This document shows, in pieces, positions 23,109 to 31,513 of a stretch of DNA of 64,000 nt (position 1 is its first letter; the number at the start of each line of letters is the position of its first letter). The notes below the pieces were generated by a model. That model was not told where the DNA came from. It saw only the letters and a list, made by a program, of their open reading frames with translations, and did not search any database. Source of the stretch: Goodfellowiella coeruleoviolacea (GTDB lineage: Bacteria; Actinomycetota; Actinomycetes; Mycobacteriales; Pseudonocardiaceae); NCBI RefSeq assembly GCF_024171785.1, contig NZ_JAMTCK010000021.1:41579-105578 (forward strand), written 5' to 3'. The translations under genes and the position numbers were made by a program.

Positions 23109-23483
23109 TCACTGCTCGGTCGGCTCGGTCGGTGCCTCGTGCAGGATCGGCCACAGTTCCACCGGCTCCTCGGCCGCGAACGGCATGTCCGCGGCGATTT
23201 GCCGGGCGCGCTCCTCGCTGGCCACGTCGAGCAGGTAGAAGCTGCCGACGTACTCCTTGGTCTCCAGGTAGGGGCCGTCGGTGACGACCGGGGCGCCGTC
23301 CTGGCCGCGCCGCACCAGCCGGGCGTTCACCGCGTCGGCCAGGCCGTAGGCGCCGATCAGTTCGCCGGTCTCGCGGTACTTCGCGTTGAACGCGTCCTGC
23401 TCGGCGATGACCTTGGGCCACGCCTCGGCCGGGAACGAGTCCCACTTCTCCTGGTTGCCGTAGACCAGCATCAGGTACTTCAT
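23109..23483 (-). CDS. YCII-related DGPF-domain protein
   Basis: A 124-residue protein starting MKYLMLVYGNQEKWDSFPAE with the namesake motif TDGPYLETKEYVGSFYLLDV at residues 68-87. DGPF proteins are genetic partners of ECF42 sigma factors and are often their targets; their biochemical role is unknown. It is the first gene of the sigma operon. I found no obvious ECF42-type promoter (TGTCGA) just upstream. Confidence 0.92.
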   Translation of the reverse strand: MKYLMLVYGNQEKWDSFPAEAWPKVIAEQDAFNAKYRETGELIGAYGLADAVNARLVRRGQDGAPVVTDGPYLETKEYVGSFYLLDVASEERARQIAADMPFAAEEPVELWPILHEAPTEPTEQ

Positions 23484-23549
23484 CTCGGTGTCCTCTTCTC
23501 TCCCAGGGGCAGACGTACCTGGTGCCGGACGCAGCGGTTGCGCGAAAGC

Positions 23550-23630
23550 ATGCGTTTACTGGGATTTGCTGTACTTGCAGCGTTTGCCGCGTTATCGTCA
23601 CTCTGTGTTCCTGGCGGCAACGATGTGTAG
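23550..23630 (+). CDS. Possible 26-residue hydrophobic leader peptide
   Basis: ATG at 23550 to TAG at 23630 encodes a short peptide with a hydrophobic core (LLGFAVLAAFAALSSLCV). It contains two TTA leucine codons and other A/T-ending codons unlike the neighbouring genes, and it ends 12 bp before the next gene. There is no clear Shine-Dalgarno site. It may be a signal-like or leader peptide, or chance. Confidence 0.25.
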   Translation: MRLLGFAVLAAFAALSSLCVPGGNDV

Positions 23631-23642
23631 GGACTGGGTGTC

Positions 23643-24011
23643 ATGACTGCTATGTCAGCGGCGGTGGCTGAGGCGATCCGGCTGTTTCCGACGCTTCAGC
23701 GGTTGGTCGACCTGGGGAATGCCGGGTGGCGGTTCCTCCACGGGCCCAGGCTCGACGGGGTGCCCATCTACATCGACGGGTTCCGGCAGTGGGGCGGTGG
23801 CGTGGTGGACGGCCTGCGGGTGCGGGCGGACACGGACGCGTTGGGCATCCGCACCGGGCGCAGGTCGCCGGGTGACCCGCCCGGGCTGTTGTGGGAGCGC
23901 GCGGGCGATCTGACCGAGATCGTCGGCGCGCTGCTGGTCCTGCCCGCACCCGACCAGCGCTGGGCGCCGAGGCTCGTGCTCGGCGCCGCGCCAACGCTGT
24001 GGACGCCGTAG
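23643..24011 (+). CDS. Hypothetical protein, actinobacterial
   Basis: A 122-residue soluble protein of unknown function: AVAEAIRLFPTLQRLVDLGN, then GVPIYIDGFRQWGGGVVDGL and RWAPRLVLGAAP. Strong third-position G/C bias supports it as a real gene. ATG at 23643; an ATG at 23652 is an alternative. It converges with the PAP2 phosphatase gene. I recognise no domain. Confidence 0.55.
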   Translation: MTAMSAAVAEAIRLFPTLQRLVDLGNAGWRFLHGPRLDGVPIYIDGFRQWGGGVVDGLRVRADTDALGIRTGRRSPGDPPGLLWERAGDLTEIVGALLVLPAPDQRWAPRLVLGAAPTLWTP

Positions 24012-24078
24012 GCCGCCCGTTACCAGAGCACCAGGGCGTCAGGGCGTCACCGGCGAACAGCGCGTGACCACGATCTGG

Positions 24079-25053
24079 TCAGCGCCGGCCCTGCTCGGGC
24101 CCGCCGGTCCGGGGTGGCACCGGGCGGACGGCACGCGGACCGGCCACGCCGTGCGGGGCGACTGGGCCCTGTGGTGCCACCGGGCCGCGCGGGTCACGCG
24201 GAGCGGGCCGGTGCCCGGGGGCGTGCGGCTGGCGCAGCTGGGCGGTCTGCTCCGGGGACAGCTGCACGGTCTGGTCCTGGTCGCGCGGGCTGAACCGCAC
24301 GGTCTGCTGGTCGGCCGGAGCGGACCCGCCGAACGGGGTGAACCGGGCCGTTGGCTCCTGCTCGGTCGATCGGCGCGCGGCTGCCTGGCGGCCAGCCGGA
24401 GCCGGCGTGGCCGAAACCGGGGCGACCGGGGTGGCCTGGACCGTGGTGGCCGAACCCGCGGTGGCTGGGCCGGCGGTGGCTGGGCCGGCGGTGGCCAGGG
24501 CCGGGGCGACCTCGACCGGTGCGGCGAACCGTTCCCGCAGCCGGCGGGCGGCCCACCAGACGAGCAGGCTGGACAGCACCCCGACCAGGGCACCGCCGAG
24601 CACGTCACCGGGCCAGTGCACGCCCACGAACACCCGGGAGAGCGCCACCAGCGCGGCGACCGCGGTCAGCACCGCACCGACGCGCGCAGACACGAACAGC
24701 CAGATCACCACGGCCACGGTGATCGCGGCGGTGGAGTGGTTGCTGGGAAAGGAGACGCCCGGCTCGTGCTCGACGAGCTGGTGCACCTCGCGGCTCTCGA
24801 ACGGGCGGTTGGCCAGCCCCATCATCCGCAACACCCGGTTGACCAGGAAGCCGATGGCCAGCGCGGCGCCGACCTGGCCGACCATCCAGATGTTGTCGGT
24901 GCGGCCGCGCCCGCGCATGTTCCACAGCAGGACGCCGCCACCGGCCAGGAACAGCAGGTAGATCAGTGGCCCGGCGGCGAACAGCATCACGGCGTCCAGC
25001 AGGGAGGACTTCCCGGCCAGGCCGTTCACCGCGTCGAACAACAGGTCGTTCAC
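24079..25053 (-). CDS. PAP2-superfamily phosphatase (undecaprenyl-diphosphatase-like) with disordered tail
   Basis: A 324-residue membrane phosphatase. The active-site motifs are visible: ANRPF (motif 1), FPSNHS (motif 2; PSNH instead of PSGH) and SRVFVGVHWPGDV (motif 3). Five to six membrane helices occupy the first 200 residues. The remaining 120 are Ala/Pro/Gln-rich and probably disordered in the cytosol, including ATAGPATAGPATAGSATT repeats. Such proteins dephosphorylate undecaprenyl diphosphate or other lipid phosphates outside the membrane. The GTG at 25053 follows a GGGGTGG site. Confidence 0.82.
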   Translation of the reverse strand: MNDLLFDAVNGLAGKSSLLDAVMLFAAGPLIYLLFLAGGGVLLWNMRGRGRTDNIWMVGQVGAALAIGFLVNRVLRMMGLANRPFESREVHQLVEHEPGVSFPSNHSTAAITVAVVIWLFVSARVGAVLTAVAALVALSRVFVGVHWPGDVLGGALVGVLSSLLVWWAARRLRERFAAPVEVAPALATAGPATAGPATAGSATTVQATPVAPVSATPAPAGRQAAARRSTEQEPTARFTPFGGSAPADQQTVRFSPRDQDQTVQLSPEQTAQLRQPHAPGHRPAPRDPRGPVAPQGPVAPHGVAGPRAVRPVPPRTGGPEQGRR

Positions 25054-25340
25054 TGAACTACCACCCCGGATCGATGAACAGTTCCGCACAAAAGCGTAAT
25101 GGCGTGGTTGTGTGCCAGGCGCGAACTGATCTTGGTGCGACCGCCTCCCGGACCGCGCTCCCGCCCCTGGTCAGGGCCGACACCGCCATCAGCGGCGGTG
25201 TTCACGTTAGGTTTCGGGGGCCGCGAGCAGCCACTGCCGAACGTCACCAGGCGCATCTGTCTTTCGTCATGTGTTCGCGCGCACCGGAACACACCCACCC
25301 GCACCCGGCGGGCGAGCGGACCGAGCAACTGAGGAGTCGC

Positions 25341-26552
25341 GTGGCAGGCATCGGAGGCAGCAGCCTGGCGCACCGGCTGCGCACGGTCAGCCCCCGGGTG
25401 GTGGACATCGGGATCGCCGTGCTCGTGCAGTTGGCCGTCACCGTGCCGTTCGTGGTGGAGCGCCCGGTCGGGGCGCCCCCGGCCACCTGGTCCGCCTACC
25501 TGATGACCACCCTGGCGGTGGTCCCGCTGGTCTGGCGGCGGCGCGCGCCCATGACCGTGCTGCTGGCGACGGTCGCGCTGGCCCTCGGCTACTCGTTCGT
25601 CGACGGTCCCGGCCAGCCGCTGCCCTACGCCGGGCTGATCGCGCTCTACACCGTGGCGGTGCTGGCCACGCCGTGGCAGCGGGCGGCGACGCTGGTGGTG
25701 GCCGTGCCCGCGATCGCCATCGGTGTCTGGCTGAACACCAACACCGTGCGCGAACTGCTGTTCACCAGCATCACCGCGATCAGCGCGTACGTGCTGGGCG
25801 CGCTGACCCGCACCCGCCAGGCGTACACCGCGGCCATCGAGGACCGGGCCCGGCGGTTGGAGCGCGACCGCGAGATCGAGGCCGAGCGGGCGGCGGCGCG
25901 GGAGCGGGCCCGGCTGGCCAGGGAGATGCACGACATCCTGTCCCACGCGGTCAGCCTGATGATCGTGCAGGCCGAGGCCGGTCCGGTGGCCGTGCGCAAC
26001 GCGCCCGAGCGCGCCGAGGCCGCGTTCGACGCGATCGCCAGCGCTGGCCGGGACGCCATGGCCCAGCTGCGCCGGATGCTCGGCGTGCTGCGGGAGACCG
26101 CGCCCGGGGACGAGCCCGACGACGCCGGCCGCGCGCCGCAGCCCACGGTGGCGGCCGTGCCGGCCCTGGTCGAGCAGGTGCGCCGGGCCGGCCTGCCGGT
26201 CGAGCTGACCACGACCGGGACGCCCCGACCACTGCCGGCGGACACCCAGGCCAGCGTCTACCGGGTGATCCAGGAGGCGTTGACCAACGTGCTCAAGCAC
26301 GCGCACGCGTCCCAGGTCGAGGTGCGCCTGGACTGGGCGCCGGACGCGCTGGACGTGCGCGTGCTGGACAACGGCCGGGGGCTGCCGCCCACGCCGTCCG
26401 AGGGGCGGTCCGGCGGGCACGGGCTGGTCGGCATCCACGAGCGGGTCGCCGCGCACGGGGGTCAGGTGCGCGTGGGCCCGGGGCCGGACGGCCGCGGTGT
26501 GATGATTCACGTGAAACTGCCGATGCCCGACGCGCCGCGGGCGGGGAGGTGA
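25341..26552 (+). CDS. Sensor histidine kinase, NarL-type two-component system (HisKA_3)
   Basis: A 403-residue sensor: about five membrane helices in the first 150 residues, a coiled coil (ARRLERDREIEAERAAARER), the H-box AREMHDILSHAVSLMIVQ with the phosphorylated His, and a C-terminal ATPase domain (QEALTNVLKHA, LDVRVLDNGRGLP, GGHGLVGIHERV). There is no large extracellular sensor domain, so the signal is probably sensed in the membrane. The GTG at 25341 has GAGGAG 4 nt upstream. The response regulator follows 4 bp later. Confidence 0.92.
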   Translation: MAGIGGSSLAHRLRTVSPRVVDIGIAVLVQLAVTVPFVVERPVGAPPATWSAYLMTTLAVVPLVWRRRAPMTVLLATVALALGYSFVDGPGQPLPYAGLIALYTVAVLATPWQRAATLVVAVPAIAIGVWLNTNTVRELLFTSITAISAYVLGALTRTRQAYTAAIEDRARRLERDREIEAERAAARERARLAREMHDILSHAVSLMIVQAEAGPVAVRNAPERAEAAFDAIASAGRDAMAQLRRMLGVLRETAPGDEPDDAGRAPQPTVAAVPALVEQVRRAGLPVELTTTGTPRPLPADTQASVYRVIQEALTNVLKHAHASQVEVRLDWAPDALDVRVLDNGRGLPPTPSEGRSGGHGLVGIHERVAAHGGQVRVGPGPDGRGVMIHVKLPMPDAPRAGR

Positions 26553-26556
26553 CCGG

Positions 26557-27228
26557 GTGAGCATCCGGGTGGTGGTCGCCGACGACCAGGAGCTGGTGCG
26601 CAGCGGGTTCGCCATGATCCTGGACGCGCAGCCGGACATCGACGTGGTGGCCGAGGCCGGCACCGGCGACGAGGCCGTCGCCGCGGTGCGCCGCCACCAA
26701 CCCGACGTGGCGCTGCTGGACATCCGCATGCCCGGCACCGACGGCATCGAGGCGGCCCGCCGGATCTGCGCGGACACCGCCTGCAAGGTCGTCATGCTCA
26801 CCACGTTCGACCAGGACGACTACGTCTACCAGGCACTGCACGCCGGCGCGAGCGGCTTCCTGCTCAAGGACGTGCGCCGGGACGACCTGGTGCACGCGGT
26901 GCGCGTGGTGGCCGCCGGTGACTCGCTGCTCGCCCCCTCGGTGACCCGGCGGCTGATCGCCGAGTTCACCCGCCCTGTCCGGTCGGCCCCAGTCCCGACC
27001 GGACAGGTGGACAGCCGGCTGGCCGGGTTGACCGCGCGGGAGCGGGAAACGCTGGTGCTGCTGGCCAGGGGCCTGTCCAACGCGGAGATCGCCACGACCC
27101 TGGTGGTCAGCGAGCACACGGTGAAGACCCACGTCAGCAACGTGTTGAGCAAGCTCGGCCTGCGCGACCGCACCCAGGCGATCATCTGCGCCTACGAGAC
27201 CGGCCTGGTGGTGCCGGGCGCGTTCTAG
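26557..27228 (+). CDS. NarL/FixJ-family response regulator
   Basis: A 223-residue regulator: receiver domain with acidic pair Asp9/Asp10, phospho-acceptor Asp55 in ALLDIRMPG and Lys in SGFLLKDV, and a C-terminal LuxR helix-turn-helix (GLTARERETLVLLARGLSNA, EIATTLVVSEHTVKTHVSNV). It is cognate to the kinase 4 bp upstream. The target is unknown; the serine hydrolase downstream or the PAP2 gene upstream are candidates because of position. Confidence 0.94.
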   Translation: MSIRVVVADDQELVRSGFAMILDAQPDIDVVAEAGTGDEAVAAVRRHQPDVALLDIRMPGTDGIEAARRICADTACKVVMLTTFDQDDYVYQALHAGASGFLLKDVRRDDLVHAVRVVAAGDSLLAPSVTRRLIAEFTRPVRSAPVPTGQVDSRLAGLTARERETLVLLARGLSNAEIATTLVVSEHTVKTHVSNVLSKLGLRDRTQAIICAYETGLVVPGAF

Positions 27229-27253
27229 CCGAGCCGCCGCCACTGCCGGGCCC

Positions 27254-27281
27254 GCCACGGCTGGGCCGCCACGGCTGGGCC
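27254..27281. repeat. 14-bp tandem repeat in the gap after the response regulator
   Basis: GCCACGGCTGGGCC occurs twice without spacing, followed by related GGCCG(G/A)C words. The 254-bp gap otherwise shows no gene and no clear promoter. Confidence 0.6.
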
Positions 27282-27482
27282 GGACCGCTGAGGCCGGCAC
27301 CGTTGGGCCGACACCGCTGGGACCACCGCTGCGGGGCCCGGCTCCCCCGTGCGACGGAGGCGGTGGCCGGCGGCTCCCCCGCGTCGGCGATGTCCAGAAC
27401 CGGTCGTCTCGGCGATGTGCGCCGGGTCGCCGAAAACCAGGATCAGGAGTTGAAAAGAACAGCCTCCCACCTGGAGTTCTCC

Positions 27483-28691
27483 ATGATCACACGCACTGGC
27501 CGGCGGCTCGTCAGAGTCGTGAGCGGCCTGACGCTCGCCGTGGTGACGGCACTGGGCGCCGGCGCGCTCGCCCCGGCCAACGCGGCCGACACCCCGGCGC
27601 TGCCGCCGGTCAACCCGACGGCGCTGCGCGCGGCCATCGCCGGTCTGCCCTCGGCCGAGGCGACCGCCGCCATCGTCCGGGTGGGCGGCACGAGTGGCAG
27701 CTGGACCGGCGAGTCCGGCACCGCCGAGCTGGGCACCAACCGACCGGTGTCGGCCAACGCCCGGTTCCGCGTCGGCAGCATCACCAAGGTGTTCACCGCC
27801 GCGGTGGTGCTGCAACTGGCCGCCGAGCACAAGGTCGAGCTGGACCAGCCCGTGCAGCGCTACCTGCCCGGGGTGTTGCCGGCCCGCTACCCGGACATCA
27901 CCGTGGGGCAGCTGCTCAACCACACCAGCGGCCTGCCCTCGCCCGACCTGTACACCGGCCTGCCCGACCAGTTGGCGCACCGGTTCTCGGTGCTCACGCC
28001 GCAGCGGTACGTCGAACTGCTCTCGCGCAAGGACATGCTGTTCACCCCGGGCACCCAGCAGCACTACTCGAACTCGGGCTACTTCCTGGCCGGCATGCTC
28101 ATCGAGAAGGTGACCGGCCACTCCTACGAGCAGGAGGTCAGCCGGCGGATCTTCCAGCCGCTGGGCCTGCGGCAGACCTCGGCTCCGGGCAACGACCCGT
28201 TCATCTGGGGCGTGCACAACCACGGGTACCAGACCGTGACCGACGAGTCCGGCACCCGTCTGGTGGACGTGACCGTGTTCAACCAGTCCGACACCTGGGC
28301 GGCCGGCGAGATCATCTCCACCACCGCCGACCTGGAGAAGTTCACCACCGCGCTGTTCAGCGGCAAGGTCGTGCCTCGGCCGCTGCTGAAGAACATGTTC
28401 ACCGTGCCGGTGCACCCGGTGACGCACCAGCCGCTGCACGCCTACGACGGCGACGACGACCCGACCACCGGCAAGGCGGCCGTCCACAGCATGGGCATGA
28501 GCAAGATGGAGCTGGCGCCGGGGCTGGTCGCGTGGGGCAAGTCCGGCGCGCGGCTGGGCTACTCGGCGGCGATCGGCGCGACCGAGGACCTGAGCCGGAT
28601 CCTGGTGTACTCGCTCAACTCCACCAATGCCAAGGCCGAGGGCCAGAACCAGCTCGGCCTGAAGGTGATCACGGCCGCGTTCGCCGGCTGA
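27483..28691 (+). CDS. Secreted serine hydrolase (D-alanyl-D-alanine carboxypeptidase / class C beta-lactamase family)
   Basis: A 402-residue secreted enzyme. Residues 1-35 form a Sec signal peptide ending AlaProAlaAsnAla. The catalytic S-x-x-K is SITK (Ser99, Lys102), the second motif is YSN (Tyr195) and a WGKSG segment supplies the third motif. It is likely a DD-peptidase or esterase acting on the cell wall. The ATG at 27483 has GGAG 6 nt upstream. It stands alone after the two-component pair; four copies of a 10-bp repeat follow it. Confidence 0.88.
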   Translation: MITRTGRRLVRVVSGLTLAVVTALGAGALAPANAADTPALPPVNPTALRAAIAGLPSAEATAAIVRVGGTSGSWTGESGTAELGTNRPVSANARFRVGSITKVFTAAVVLQLAAEHKVELDQPVQRYLPGVLPARYPDITVGQLLNHTSGLPSPDLYTGLPDQLAHRFSVLTPQRYVELLSRKDMLFTPGTQQHYSNSGYFLAGMLIEKVTGHSYEQEVSRRIFQPLGLRQTSAPGNDPFIWGVHNHGYQTVTDESGTRLVDVTVFNQSDTWAAGEIISTTADLEKFTTALFSGKVVPRPLLKNMFTVPVHPVTHQPLHAYDGDDDPTTGKAAVHSMGMSKMELAPGLVAWGKSGARLGYSAAIGATEDLSRILVYSLNSTNAKAEGQNQLGLKVITAAFAG

Positions 28692-28760
28692 CCACCAGTG
28701 TCACCAGCACCGGTCCGCCCGTGGTAGCCCCGCGGGCGGACCGGTCGCCGTGTCAGATCG

Positions 28761-28797
28761 GTGTCGGGTGGTGTCAGGTGGTGTCAGGTGGTGTCAG
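28761..28797. repeat. 10-bp tandem repeat
   Basis: GTGTC(G/A)GGTG repeats three times, then a partial fourth copy, between the convergent serine hydrolase and GNAT genes and into the end of the latter. Confidence 0.65.
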
Positions 28798-29378
28798 TCG
28801 GCGTCCGGCGGGGCTGGCACGGCAAAGGCGAGGATGGAGAACCGGCGGCCGGCGTGGGTGAACCCGCCGACGCAGTCCATGCCCAGGCCGGCGATGTGCA
28901 CGGCCAGCGAGTGCCGGTTGCTGTCCTCCACGAACAGCAGCCCCACGTCGGCGTGGCCGGCCAGCACCTGCCTGGCGCCGCCGAACAGCAGCCGGGCCAG
29001 GCCCTTGCCGCGGAAGGCCCGGTCGACCACGATCGGCCCGTAGAACGCGTAGCGCTGCTCGGTCACCGGCCGGCCGTTGAACCGCAGGTAGTCGAGTTCC
29101 GCCAGCAGTGCGGCCAGCGGGCCGGTGGTGGCGGCGGCGTGGCGGGCGGTGCCCACGAACCCGACCACCTGGCCGGCGACCTCGGCGACCACGATGCCGG
29201 TGTCGGACTCCATCGCGGCCAGCGTGTCCTCGCCCAGTCCGGGTTGGACGAACCCGTAGCTCTCCTGCTCCGCCTCGGAGAGCGCGTCCCGCGAGTTGGC
29301 GGCGAGCAGGTCGAGCAGCCGCTGGCGGTCCGCCGGCCGGGACGGCCTGATCACAACGTCCTGGGTGGCACCGGTCAC
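28794..29378 (-). CDS. GNAT-family acetyltransferase
   Basis: A 194-residue protein with the GNAT fold: VVIRPSRPADRQRLLDLLAA at the start, YGPIVVDRAFRGKGLARLLF as the acetyl-CoA pyrophosphate loop (R/Q-x-x-G-x-G/A equivalent) and FVEDSNRHSLAVHIAGLGMD near the end. The GTG at 29378 was chosen because the GNAT core starts there; upstream codons lie in the divergent promoter gap. Substrate unknown. It diverges from the LLM oxidoreductase. Confidence 0.82.
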   Translation of the reverse strand: MTGATQDVVIRPSRPADRQRLLDLLAANSRDALSEAEQESYGFVQPGLGEDTLAAMESDTGIVVAEVAGQVVGFVGTARHAAATTGPLAALLAELDYLRFNGRPVTEQRYAFYGPIVVDRAFRGKGLARLLFGGARQVLAGHADVGLLFVEDSNRHSLAVHIAGLGMDCVGGFTHAGRRFSILAFAVPAPPDAD

Positions 29379-29483
29379 GGTACGACCGTACGCCTGGCCG
29401 CGAGGTATGCCGTGGGTGAACCTGTGTTCGCTCAGGAGTGAATCACCCCTGGTCGGCCCGACCCGCGTCGCATGATGATCCAC

Positions 29484-30362
29484 ATGTCAGATTGGCGATT
29501 CGGTGTGGCGCTCACTGAGCAGCCACGTTCGACTGAGGAGTTGGCCAACCGGATCCGCGCCCTGGACGAACTGGGCCTCGACGTGGTCAACGTGGGTGAT
29601 CACCTCGGCTGGGCCGGGCCGTTCGAGACCCTGGTGGCCGCGGCGACCGCCAGTTCGCGGCTGCGGTTCCGCACCTACGTGCTCAACGCGGGCTTCTGGA
29701 ACCCGGCGCTGCTCGCCCGCTCGGTGGCCACCACCGACGTGCTGACCGGTGGCCGGCTGGAGGTCGGGGTGGGTGCCGGGTACATGCGGGCCGAGCACGA
29801 GGACGCCGGCCTGCCCTGGCTGCCCTTTGCCGAGCGGATCGACCACCTCACCACCCTGGTCACCGAACTGCGGCGGCGGCTGGCCGACCCGGAGCACCAG
29901 CCGCGTCCGGTCCAGGACCGGGTGCCGGTGCTGGTGGGCGCCGCCTCCACCGCCGGCCTCACGGTGGCCGCCCAGCACGCGGACATCGTCGGACTGGCCG
30001 GGGTGCGCCCGGCGCAGGCCGCGCAGCCGGGCATCCTCACGCTGGTCGGCGCGGAGGAGACCGAGCGGTTGGTCCGCGGGGTGCGCGAGCAGGCCGGCGA
30101 CCGGGAGCTCCGGGTGGACCTGTTCCTGCAGCGGGTGGAGCTGGGCCGGGACCCGGCCGAGGTCGCGGCCGAGATCGTCGCGGCGCTGCCGCACGTCAGC
30201 GCGGAGCAGGTGCTCGACTCGCCGCACGTGCTGCTGGCCAGGACCGCCGAGGAGGCGGCCGAGGAGGTGGTGCGCCGAGGCAAGGCCTACGGGATCACCG
30301 AGCTGACCACGCACGAACCGTTCGCGCCCGCGCTGGCCGAGGTGGCCGCGCTGCTGCGCTGA
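29484..30362 (+). CDS. TIGR03621-type F420-dependent LLM-class oxidoreductase
   Basis: A 292-residue luciferase-like TIM barrel: MSDWRFGVALTEQPRSTEEL at the start, GLDVVNVGDHLG, TDVLTGGRLEVGVGAGYMRA and VPVLVGAASTAGLTVAAQHA. These blocks place it in the coenzyme-F420-dependent TIGR03621 subfamily, which transfers hydride from F420H2 to unknown substrates. Several ATG codons are close together; 29484 gives the family N-terminus. A strong hairpin follows the gene. Confidence 0.87.
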   Translation: MSDWRFGVALTEQPRSTEELANRIRALDELGLDVVNVGDHLGWAGPFETLVAAATASSRLRFRTYVLNAGFWNPALLARSVATTDVLTGGRLEVGVGAGYMRAEHEDAGLPWLPFAERIDHLTTLVTELRRRLADPEHQPRPVQDRVPVLVGAASTAGLTVAAQHADIVGLAGVRPAQAAQPGILTLVGAEETERLVRGVREQAGDRELRVDLFLQRVELGRDPAEVAAEIVAALPHVSAEQVLDSPHVLLARTAEEAAEEVVRRGKAYGITELTTHEPFAPALAEVAALLR

Positions 30363-30403
30363 ACCGCGCTGAGCTGAGCCGCACCGGCTCCGGAACGTGG
30401 GAA

Positions 30404-30448
30404 ACCCCGCGGTGCTGCCAGGTCGGGGGTCCGACAGCATCGCGGGGT
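30404..30448 (+). terminator. Terminator hairpin after the LLM oxidoreductase
   Basis: ACCCCGCGGTGCTG (30404-30417) pairs with CAGCATCGCGGGGT (30435-30448) over 14 positions, including one G-U, around a 17-nt loop. Confidence 0.72.
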
Positions 30449-30497
30449 CATCTGAAACATCGGCAGGTGATCGTGGTCTGTTACACCCCCGGCTGCA

Positions 30498-30513
30498 TGT
30501 GACTCACATCACA
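30498..30513. promoter_or_regulatory. Exact CRP/GlxR consensus site in a convergent gap
   Basis: TGTGA-CTCACA-TCACA matches the CRP/GlxR consensus TGTGA-N6-TCACA at every fixed position. It lies between two genes that both end here, so it is not in an obvious promoter. Confidence 0.5.
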
Positions 30514-30610
30514 TCTAATTCGGTTGCTGGGCGCGCGGCCGCGTGCTGATCCGCTCGCCGGTCAAACCGGGGAACCCCTTGCGCAGCACGGCCAGTTCGC
30601 CCGGTGCGGC

Positions 30611-31429
30611 TCACGCCAGCACCTCGGCCACGAACGGCTCGACCGCCGCGCGCCAGCCGGCCGGGTTGTCGAAGTGCAGCACGTGCCCGGCGCCGGCCAC
30701 CTCGGCGTAGCGCCCGGCGGGCAGCCGCTCGGCCATCTCCCGCTGCTCCGCGCGCGGCACGTCGGACAGTTCGCCCTTGACCACCAGGGTCGGCGCGGTC
30801 ACCAGGTCCAGTTCGGCGAAGTGGTCCCGGTTGGCGAACGCGCGCACGGTGGCCAGCGCGTGGTCGAAGGAGAACATCGGCCGGTAGCCGTCCGGCCCCT
30901 CCACCATGACGTCGGTGAACGACTCGCCCTGGCCGGCGTGCACAGCGCCGAAGAAGTCCCGCACGTCGCTGTGGCTGGTGAACGGCAGCGGCCACGAGTC
31001 GAACCAGGTGCGGAAGCCGGTTTCGAGGTCCCCGCAGCGGGCCCGCATGTCCCCGATCACCACGGCCCGCACCAGTTCGGGCCGCCGGCCGGCCAGCTGC
31101 CACGCGGTGAGCCCGCCGAGCGAGTGGCCGATCACCACGGCCGGACCGAGGCCGCACTGCTCGATCACGGCGGCCGTGTCCGCCAGGTAGGCGTCCCGGT
31201 CGTAGGGGCCGTCCGGGTTTTCGCTATCCGGCTTGTCACTGTGGCCGTGGCCCCGGAAGTCGACCGCCACCACCCGGCCGTACCGGGTCAGCCACCGGGC
31301 CGTGCGCGACCACATGCTCGCCCGGCACATCAGCCCGTGCAGCAGCAGGATGCCCGGCCCGGTGCCGCCGAACTCCAGCCCGGTCAGCCGCACCCCACCG
31401 GCCCCGGTCACCACGAACCGTTCCACCAT
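30611..31429 (-). CDS. Alpha/beta-fold hydrolase
   Basis: A 272-residue hydrolase: oxyanion segment ILLLHGLMCRASMW, VDFRGHGHSDKP, nucleophile elbow VIGHSLGGL (Ser) and catalytic His in VAGAGHVLHFD. It is an esterase, lactonase or haloperoxidase-type enzyme of unknown substrate. The start ATG at 31429 was preferred because longer in-frame starts would lie inside the PadR palindrome at 31451. It diverges from a PadR gene and is probably repressed by it. Confidence 0.87.
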   Translation of the reverse strand: MVERFVVTGAGGVRLTGLEFGGTGPGILLLHGLMCRASMWSRTARWLTRYGRVVAVDFRGHGHSDKPDSENPDGPYDRDAYLADTAAVIEQCGLGPAVVIGHSLGGLTAWQLAGRRPELVRAVVIGDMRARCGDLETGFRTWFDSWPLPFTSHSDVRDFFGAVHAGQGESFTDVMVEGPDGYRPMFSFDHALATVRAFANRDHFAELDLVTAPTLVVKGELSDVPRAEQREMAERLPAGRYAEVAGAGHVLHFDNPAGWRAAVEPFVAEVLA

Positions 31430-31450
31430 CGCGCCATACCTCGTAACGTT

Positions 31451-31469
31451 GTACATCGAATCGATGTAC
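31451..31469. promoter_or_regulatory. PadR operator
   Basis: GTACATCGAATCGATGTAC is a perfect palindrome (8-bp arms, 3-bp centre) in the gap between the hydrolase and the padR-like gene. PadR operators commonly have this ATGT/ACAT form. Confidence 0.75.
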
Positions 31470-31513
31470 GCACCCTACGAGTGGTCGTTCGGCCGGGGCA
31501 AGGGGAGACGACA

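Noticed and set aside
29414..29448. GGGTGA ... TCACCC inverted repeat between the GNAT and LLM genes
   Set aside because: Arms are only 6 bp and 23 bp apart, and no regulator gene adjoins; within chance.
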